A stretch of DNA of 64,000 nucleotides from Dactylorhiza incarnata (Eukaryota; Streptophyta; Magnoliopsida; Asparagales; Orchidaceae). The notes under the pieces are model-generated. The model saw nothing but the letters and a program-made list of their open reading frames with translations, did no database searches and was not told the origin of the DNA. A program made the position numbers and the translations under genes. Positions 57,001 through 64,000 of the stretch are shown here, piece by piece. Position 1 is the stretch's first letter, and every line of letters begins with the position of its first letter. The stretch is from assembly GCA_033032865.1 (NCBI GenBank), contig JAWHQI010000752.1, positions 1-64,000 of the forward strand, in the 5' to 3' direction.

Positions 57001-57789
57001 TCTTTTGCCGCTCGGGTGGAGAAACACCCCTTTTTTTACCTCCGACGAAAGCGCGCTCCCTCTGATCGCGGATCCCGATGCGCCGTGGGAGGGAGCTAAT
57101 CCATCGGCGCTTCATGGGTGCAAGGATCCCTAGGCGCACCGGTTACCACCTTTCCCGCTTGTTCATTCGTGACCCGAAGTAACCGTCCGCTCTGCAACAC
57201 CCCCACACTTCAGTTCGCGCGGCGTGGAATTGGTGGCATTTTTGGCATCAACAGAACGAACACGGGACATTAGGATCATGAGTGGACGATGAACGGAAAG
57301 TGGCAATGAAGATGCGTGGTTTAGTTCAAAAATGCACGCAAACTTCAAATGGCCATAACTTTTGATCCGATCGTCTGATTTTCGCCCACAATATGTTTTC
57401 GGGAAGGTCTCGGCGATGCCCATCCATTGGCGAACAGTGGGAACCTGTTCGACATCATACCGCGCTCTCAAATCGGCCAGATTCAACTCCATTTAAAGGT
57501 TATCGCGGTTTTTCTCTTTCGGCAATTTCGTCCTTATGGATATGTCACCGAAGAATTCTAAAAACCCTTCCAATTGTCCAGAAAAACCTATGAGAAACGA
57601 CGGCTTCGACCCCATGCTAGCCGAGGTTACGACCTCTCAGGACAAGCTGATTACCTGACTGAGAGTGCGGCGAGTAAAGAAGATAAGCCATCTGATGGCC
57701 ACGCTAAACATATGTTGTGACCTGATGCATAGGATTTCTCCAACCCTTCTCGCGAGCTCCATAAGGTCATATCGTGCACTCATCCAAAC

Positions 57790-57908
57790 GTGTGCGACCA
57801 TACCAGCACTAGAGCACCGGATCCCATCAGAACTCCGCAGTTAAGCGTGCTTGGGCGAGAGTAGTACTGGGATGGGTGACATCCTGGGAAGTCCTCGTGT
57901 TGCACCCA
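57790..57908 (+). rRNA. 5S: 5S rRNA, type A
   Basis: One change, C92A, in the C-box region. Five minisatellite copies follow (581 bp). Confidence 0.94.
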
Positions 57909-58370
57909 ACTTTTGCCGCCCGGTGCAGAAACTCCACTTTTTACCAGCGGCGAGCGCGCACTCTCTCCGGCCGCTGACCCCGAGGCGCCGCACTGATCCC
58001 GAGGCGCCGCGCTGATCCCGAGGCGCCGCGCTGATCCCGAGGCGCCGCGCTGATCCCGAGGCGCCACGCTGATGCCGAGGCACCTCCTACGGCCGCGTAT
58101 CACCGGGCGCTGCTTGCGCGGCTCCGTCAGACGCGCCGCTGCGTCCTAAGCCTCATCACCAGACATAATTTCGCGCTCACGCCCGAAATCAAAGCCGCAT
58201 CCCCACTCTGGGGTCCCCGCGGAGAGCCGGGCGGCGTGGCGAGCAGGCCGTTGCCCGTCGACCAAATTTTCGTCAAAAATTGCTTAATCTGAATTGAAAC
58301 GGAGCCCGCATGCTGGAAGAGCGCACCTCGGGGCGAGTGGCATAAAGAGAAAGTGTCGAAGAATTCTAAC

Positions 58371-58489
58371 ATGTGCGACCATACCAGCACTAGAGCACCG
58401 GATCCCATCAGAACTCCGCAGTTAAGCGTGCTTGGGCGAGAGTAGTACTGGGATGGGTGACCTCCCGGGAAGTCCTCGTGTTGCACCCA
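58371..58489 (+). rRNA. 5S: 5S rRNA, type B
   Basis: G1A at the first base, and T96C. Confidence 0.92.
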
Positions 58490-59278
58490 TCTTTTGCCGC
58501 TCGGGTGGAGAAACACCCCTTTTTTTACCTCCGACGAAAGCGCGCTCCCTCTGATCGCGGATCCCGATGCGCCGTGGGAGGGAGCTAATCCATCGGCGCT
58601 TCATGGGTGCAAGGATCCCTAGGCGCACCGGTTACCACCTTTCCCGCTTGTTCATTCGTGACCCGAAGTAACCGTCCGCTCTGCAACACCCCCACACTTC
58701 AGTTCGCGCGGCGTGGAATTGGTGGAATTTTTGGCATCAACAGAACGAACACGGGACATGAGGATCATGAGTGGACGATGAACGGAAAGTGGCAATGAAG
58801 ATGCGTGGTTTAGTTCAAAAATGCACGCAAACTTCAAATGGCCATAACTTTTGATCCGATCGTCTGATTTTCGCCCACAATATGTTTTCGGGAAGGTCTC
58901 GGCGATGCCCATCCATTGACGAACAGTGGGAACCCGTTCGACATCATACCGCGCTCTCAAATCGGCCAGATTCAACTCCATTTAAAGGTTATCGCGGTTT
59001 TTCTCTTTCGGCAATTTCGTCCTTATGGATATGTCACCGAAGAATTCTAAAAACCCTTCCAATTGTCCAGAAAAACCTATGAGAAACGACGGCTTCGACC
59101 CCATGCTAGCCGAGGTTACGGCCTCTCAGGACAAGCTGATTACCTGACTGAGAGTGCGGCGAGTAAAGAAGATAAGCCATCTGATGGCCACGCTAAACAT
59201 ATGTTGTGACCTGATGCATAGGATTTCTCCAACCCTTCTCGCGAGCTCCATAAGGTCATATCGTGCACTCATCCAAAC

Positions 59279-59397
59279 TTGTGTGACCATACCAGCACTA
59301 GAGCACCGGATCCCATCAGAACTCCGCAGTTAAGCGTGCTTGGGCGAGAGTAGTACTGGGATGGGTGACCTCCTGGGAAGTCCTCGTGTTGCACCCA
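59279..59397 (+). rRNA. 5S: 5S rRNA, type A
   Basis: G1T and C6T; helix I is weakened further. The next spacer has the private pair GCGCATTCTC and CCCCGAGGCGTCG, found again after 62800. Confidence 0.91.
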
Positions 59398-59840
59398 ACT
59401 TTTGCCGCCCGGTGCAGAAACTCCACTTTTTACCAGCGGCGAGCGCGCATTCTCTCCGGCCGCTGACCCCGAGGCGTCGCACTGATCCCGAGGCGCCGCG
59501 CTGATCCCGAGGCGCCGCGCTGATCCCGAGGCGCCACGCTGATGCCGAGGCACCTCCTACGGCCGCGTATCACCGGGCGCTGCTTGCGCGGCTCCGTCAG
59601 ACGCGCCGCTGCGTCCTAAGCCTCATCACCAGACATAATTTCGCGCTCACGCCCGAAATCAAAGCCGCATCCCCACTCTGGGGTCCCCGCGGAGAGCCGG
59701 GCGGCGTGGCGAGCAGGCCGTTGCCCGTCGACCAAATTTTCGTCGAAAATTGCTTAATCTGATTTGAAACGGAGCCCGCATGCTTGAAGAGCGTACCTCG
59801 GGGCGAGTGGCATAAAGAGAAAGTGTCGGAGAATTCTAAC

Positions 59841-59959
59841 GTGTGCGACCATACCAGCACTAGAGCAGCGGATCCCATCAGAACTCCGCAGTTAAGCGTG
59901 CTTGGGCGAGAGTAGTACTGGGATGGGTGACCTCCTAGGAAGTCCTCGTGTTGCACCCA
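59841..59959 (+). rRNA. 5S: 5S rRNA, type B
   Basis: C28G and G97A, a linked pair shared with 61311 and 63362 and marking a recent sub-lineage. Confidence 0.93.
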
Positions 59960-60748
59960 TCTTTTGCCGCTCGGGTGGAGAAACACCCCTTTTTTTACCT
60001 CCGACGAAAGCGCGCTCCCTCTGATCGCGGATCCCGATGCGCCGTGGGAGGGAGCTAATCCATCGGCGCTTCATGGGTGCAAGGATCCCTAGGCGCACCG
60101 GTTACCACCTTTCCCGCTTGTTCATTCGTGACCCGAAGTAACCGTCCGCTCTGCAACACCCCCACACTTCAGTTCGCGCGGCGTGGAATTGGTGGCATTT
60201 TTGGCATCAACAGAACGAACACGGGACATGAGGATTATGAGTGGACGATGAACGGAAAGTGGCAATGAAGATGCGTGGTTTAGTTCAAAAATGCACGCAA
60301 ACTTCAAATGGCCATAACTTTTGATCCGATCGTCTGATTTTCGCCCACAATATGTTTTCGGGAAGAACTCGGCGATGCCCATCCATTGGCGAACAGTGGG
60401 AACCCGTTCGACATCATACCGCGCTCTCAAATCGGCCAGATTCAACTCCGTTTAAAGGTTATCGCGGTTTTTCTCTTTCGGCAATTTCGTCCTTATGGAT
60501 ATGTCACCGAAGAATTCTAAAAACCCTTCCAATTGTCCAGAAAAACCTATGAGAAACGACGGCTTCGAGCCCGTGCTAGCCGAGGTTACGGCCTCTCAGG
60601 ACAAGCTGATTACCTGACTGAGAGTGCGGCGAGTAAAGAAGATAAGCCATCTGATGGCCACGCTAAACATATGTTGTGACCTGATGCATAGGATTTCGCC
60701 AACCCTTCTCGCGAGCCCCATAAGGTCATATCGTGCACTCATCCAAAC

Positions 60749-60867
60749 GTGTGCGACCATACCAGCACTCTAGCACCGGATCCCATCAGAACTCCGCAGT
60801 TAAGTGTGCTTGGGCGAGAGTTGTACTGGGATGGGTGACCTCCTGGGAAGTCCTCGTGTTGCACCCA
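60749..60867 (+). rRNA. 5S: 5S rRNA, type A
   Basis: A22C, G23T, C57T and A74T; four changes, possibly inactive. Four minisatellite copies follow. Confidence 0.88.
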
Positions 60868-61310
60868 ACTTTTGCCGCCCGGTGCAGAAACTCCACTTTT
60901 TACCAGCGGCGAGCGCGCACTCTCTCCGGCCGCTGATCCCGAGGCGCCGCACTGATCCCGAGGCGCCGCGCTGATCCCGAGGCGCCGCGCTGATCCCGAG
61001 GCGCCACGCTGATGCCGAGGCACCTCCTACGGCCGCGTATCACCGGGCGCTGCTTGCGCGGCTCCGTCAGACGCGCCGCTGCGTCCTAAGCCTCATCACT
61101 AGACATAATTTCGCGCTCACGCCCGAAATCAAAGCCGCATCCCCACTCTGGGGTCCCCGCGGAGAGCCGGGCGGCGTGGCGAGCAGGCCGTTGCCCGTCG
61201 ACCAAATTTTCATCGAAAATTGCTTAATCTGATTTGAAACGGAGCCCGCATGCTTGAAGAGCGCACCTCGGGGCGAGTGGCATAAAGAGAAAGTGTCGGA
61301 GAATTCTAAC

Positions 61311-61429
61311 GTGTGCGACCATACCAGCACTAGAGCAGCGGATCCCATCAGAACTCCGCAGTTAAGCGTGCTTGGGCGAGAGTAGTACTGGGATGGGTGA
61401 CCTCCTAGGAAGTCCTCGTGTTGCACCCA
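61311..61429 (+). rRNA. 5S: 5S rRNA, type B
   Basis: C28G and G97A. Confidence 0.93.
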
Positions 61430-62218
61430 TCTTTTGCCGCTCGGGTGGAGAAACACCCCTTTTTTTACCTCCGACGAAAGCGCGCTCCCTCTGATCGCGG
61501 ATCCCGATGCGCCGTGGGAGGGAGCTAATCCATCGGCGCTTCATGGGTGCAAGGATCCCTAGGCGCACCGGTTACCACCTTTCCCGCTTGTTCATTCGTG
61601 ACCCGAAGTAACCGTCCGCTCTGCAACACCCCCACACTTCAGTTCGCGCGGCGTGGAATTGGTGGCATTTTTGGCATCAACAGAACGAACACGGGACATG
61701 AGGATCATGAGTGGACGATGAACGGAAAGTGGCAATGAAGATGCGTGGTTTAGTTCAAAAATGCACGCAAACTTCAAATGGCCATAACTTTTGATCCGAT
61801 CGTCTGATTTTCGCCCACAATATGTTTTCGGGAAGAACTCGGCGATGCCCATCCATTGGCGAACAGTGGGAACCCGTTCGACATCATACCGCGCTCTCAA
61901 ATCGGCCAGATTCAACTCCGTTTAAAGGTTATCGCGGTTTTTCTCTTTCGGCAATTTCGTCCTTATGGATATGTCACCGAAGAATTCTAAAAACCCTTCC
62001 AATTGTCCAGAAAAACCTATGAGAAACGACGGCTTCGACCCCGTGCTAGCCGAGGTTACGGCCTCTCAGGACAAGCTGATTACCTGACTGAGAGTGCGGC
62101 GAGTAAAGAAGATAAGCCATCTGATGGCCACGCTAAACATATGTTGTGACCTGATGCATAGGATTTCGCCAACCCTTCTCGCGAGCTCCATAAGGTCATA
62201 TCGTGCACTCATCCAAAC

Positions 62219-62337
62219 GTGTGCGACCATACCAGCACTCTAGCACCGGATCCCATCAGAACTCCGCAGTTAAGCGTGCTTGGGCGAGAGTAGTACTGGG
62301 ATGGGTGACCTCCTGGGAAGTCCTCGTGTTGCACCCA
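62219..62337 (+). rRNA. 5S: 5S rRNA, type A
   Basis: A22C and G23T. Five minisatellite copies follow (581 bp). Confidence 0.93.
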
Positions 62338-62799
62338 ACTTTTGCCGCCCGGTGCAGAAACTCCAGTTTTTACCAGCGGCGAGCGCGCACTCTCTCCGGC
62401 CGCTGATCCTGAGGCGCCGCACTGATCCCGAGGCGCCGCGCTGATCCCGAGGCGCCGCGCTGATCCCGAGGCACCGCGCTGATTCCGAGGCGCCACGCTG
62501 ATGCCGAGGCACCTCCTACGGCCGCGTATCACCGGGCGCTACTTGCGTGGCTCCGTCAGACGCGCCGCTGCGTCCTAAGCCTCATCACCAGACATAACTT
62601 CGCGCTCACGCCCGAAATCAAAGCCGCATCCCCACTTTGGGGTCCCCGCGGAGAGCCGGGCGGCGTGACGAGCAGGCCGTTGCCCGTCGACCAAATTTTC
62701 GTCGAAAATTGCTTAATCTGATTTGAAACGGAGCCCGCATGCTGGAAGAGCGCACCTCGGGGCGAGTGGCATAAAGAGAAAGTGTCGGAGAATTCTAAC

Positions 62800-62918
62800 G
62801 TATGCGACCATACCAGCACTAGAGCACCGGATCCCATCAGAACTCCACAGTTAAGCGTGCTTGGGCGAGAGTAGTACTGGGATGGGTGACCTCCTGGGAA
62901 GTCCTCGTGTTGCACCCA
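62800..62918 (+). rRNA. 5S: 5S rRNA, chimeric B-upstream/A-downstream
   Basis: The upstream flank is type B (GAATTCTAAC) and the downstream flank is type A (CAACTTTTGCCGCCCGG plus a four-copy minisatellite). This local unit therefore has three genes (62219, 62800, 63362). G3A and G48A are present. The downstream spacer matches that after 59279, pointing to the recombination partner. Confidence 0.94.
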
Positions 62919-63361
62919 ACTTTTGCCGCCCGGTGCAGAAACTCCACTTTTTACCAGCGGCGAGCGCGCATTCTCTCCGGCCGCTGACCCCGAGGCGTCG
63001 CACTGATCCCGAGGCGCCGCGCTGATCCCGAGGCGCCGCGCTGATCCCGAGGCGCCACGCTGATGCCGAGGCACCTCCTACGGCCGCGTATCACCGGGCG
63101 CTGCTTGCGCGGCTCCGTCAGACGCGCCGCTGCGTCCTAAGCCTCATCACCAGACATAATTTCGCGCTCACGCCCGAAATCAAAGCCGCATCCCCACTCT
63201 GGGGTCCCCGCGGAGAGCCGGGCGGCGTGGCGAGCAGGCCGTTGCCCGTCGACCAAATTTTCGTCGAAAATTGCTTAATCTGATTTGAAACGGAGCCCGC
63301 ATGCTTGAAGAGCGTACCTCGGGGCGAGTGGCATAAAGAGAAAGTGTCGGAGAATTCTAAC

Positions 63362-63480
63362 GTGTGTGACCATACCAGCACTAGAGCAGCGGATCCCATC
63401 AGAACTCCGCAGTTAAGCGTGCTTGGGCGAGAGTAGTACTGGGATGGGTGACCTCCTAGGAAGTCCTCGTGTTGCACCCA
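63362..63480 (+). rRNA. 5S: 5S rRNA, type B
   Basis: C6T, C28G and G97A. Last 5S gene in the window. Confidence 0.92.
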
Positions 63481-64000
63481 TCTTTTGCCGCTCGGGTGGA
63501 GAAACACCCCTTTTTTTACCTCCGACGAAAGCGCGCTCCCTCTGATCGCGGATCCCGATGCGCCGTGGGAGGGAGCTAATCCATCGGCGCTTCATGGGTG
63601 CAAGGATCCCTAGGCGCACCGGTTACCACCTTTCCCGCTTGTTCATTCGTGACCCGAAGTAACCGTCCGCTCTGCAACACCCCCACACTTCAGTTCGCGC
63701 GGCGTGGAACTGGTGGCATTTTTGGCATCAACAGAACGAACACGGGACATGAGGATCATGAGTGGACGATGAACGGAAAGTGGCAATGAAGATGCGTGGT
63801 TTAGTTCAAAAATGCACGCAAACTTCAAATGGCCATAACTTTTGATCCGATCGTCTGATTTTCGCCCACAATATGTTTTCGGGAAGAACTCGGCGATGCC
63901 CATCCATTGGCGAACAGTGGGAACCCGTTCGACATCATACCGCGCTCTCAAATCGGCCAGATTCAACTCCGTTTAAAGGTTATCGTGGTTTTTCTCTTTC

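Larger units (their letters stand above)
37959..64000 (+). repeat. Right 5S rDNA block (distinct subfamily)
   Basis: The same two-gene organisation with 35 gene copies, starting abruptly inside the 3' flank of a missing type-A gene and running off the window. Diagnostic bases differ from the left block: TTACCAGCGG, CATCACCAGACAT, GGCTCCGTCAG, CATCAACAGAACG, AAAAATGCACGC and GAAAAACCTATG. One copy (near 48228) keeps the left-type CTCCGATGAAAG, so exchange or shared ancestry is not fully erased. Two chimeric genes, at 39320 and 62800, change the local unit structure. Positions 63481-64000 are a partial B-to-A spacer. Confidence 0.95.

Overview
The window is nuclear DNA of a flowering-plant-like genome. 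The evidence is a 5S rRNA sequence that differs from the usual angiosperm 5S at only a few positions, an Athila-type Ty3/gypsy LTR retroelement with a primer-binding site matching plant tRNA-Asp, and plant-style TATA boxes and 5' leaders. Nothing bacterial is present, and no host protein gene is recognisable.

Layout. Positions 1-21875 and 37959-64000 are two blocks of one 5S rDNA tandem array, all genes on the + strand. I count 65 gene copies of 119 bp: 30 left and 35 right. The repeat unit is unusually long (about 1.43-1.51 kb) and holds two 5S genes. Type A is preceded by a spacer ending CTCATCCAAAC. Type B is preceded by one ending GAATTCTAAC. The A-to-B spacer carries a 19-bp GC-rich minisatellite with 2 to 6 copies, so A-to-B start distances form a ladder near 524, 543, 562, 581 and 600 bp. 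The B-to-A distance is nearly constant at 906-908 bp, except for three left-block copies with a 57-bp net deletion (850 bp). Two chimeric genes (39320 A-up/B-down, 62800 B-up/A-down) have the reciprocal structures expected from unequal crossing-over inside 5S genes.

Positions 21876-37958 are a damaged LTR retroelement inserted 33 bp upstream of where a type-A gene should start. It has one complete 5' LTR (1506 bp, TGATG...CATCA), a tRNA-Asp PBS, an acidic zinc-knuckle ORF (ORF1), and an ATHILA ORF-1-like ORF (ORF2) with its own TATA region. It has no protease, reverse transcriptase or integrase and no 3' LTR. The ORF2-plus-3'-region cassette (about 2.72-2.77 kb) is repeated in tandem five times, one copy being 5'-truncated, with A-rich tracts of 85-136 bp at the internal junctions. 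The expected type-A 5S gene at this site is missing.

The two 5S blocks differ at about eight near-fixed spacer positions, so the retroelement sits on a boundary between two separately homogenised 5S subfamilies. The most interesting points are the two-gene 5S unit with crossover chimeras, the ORF2 cassette amplification, the palindromic motif shared by the LTR and the internal ORF2 promoter, and a SUMO-interacting-motif-like C-terminus on ORF2. All family assignments are from memory of motifs and were not checked by database search.
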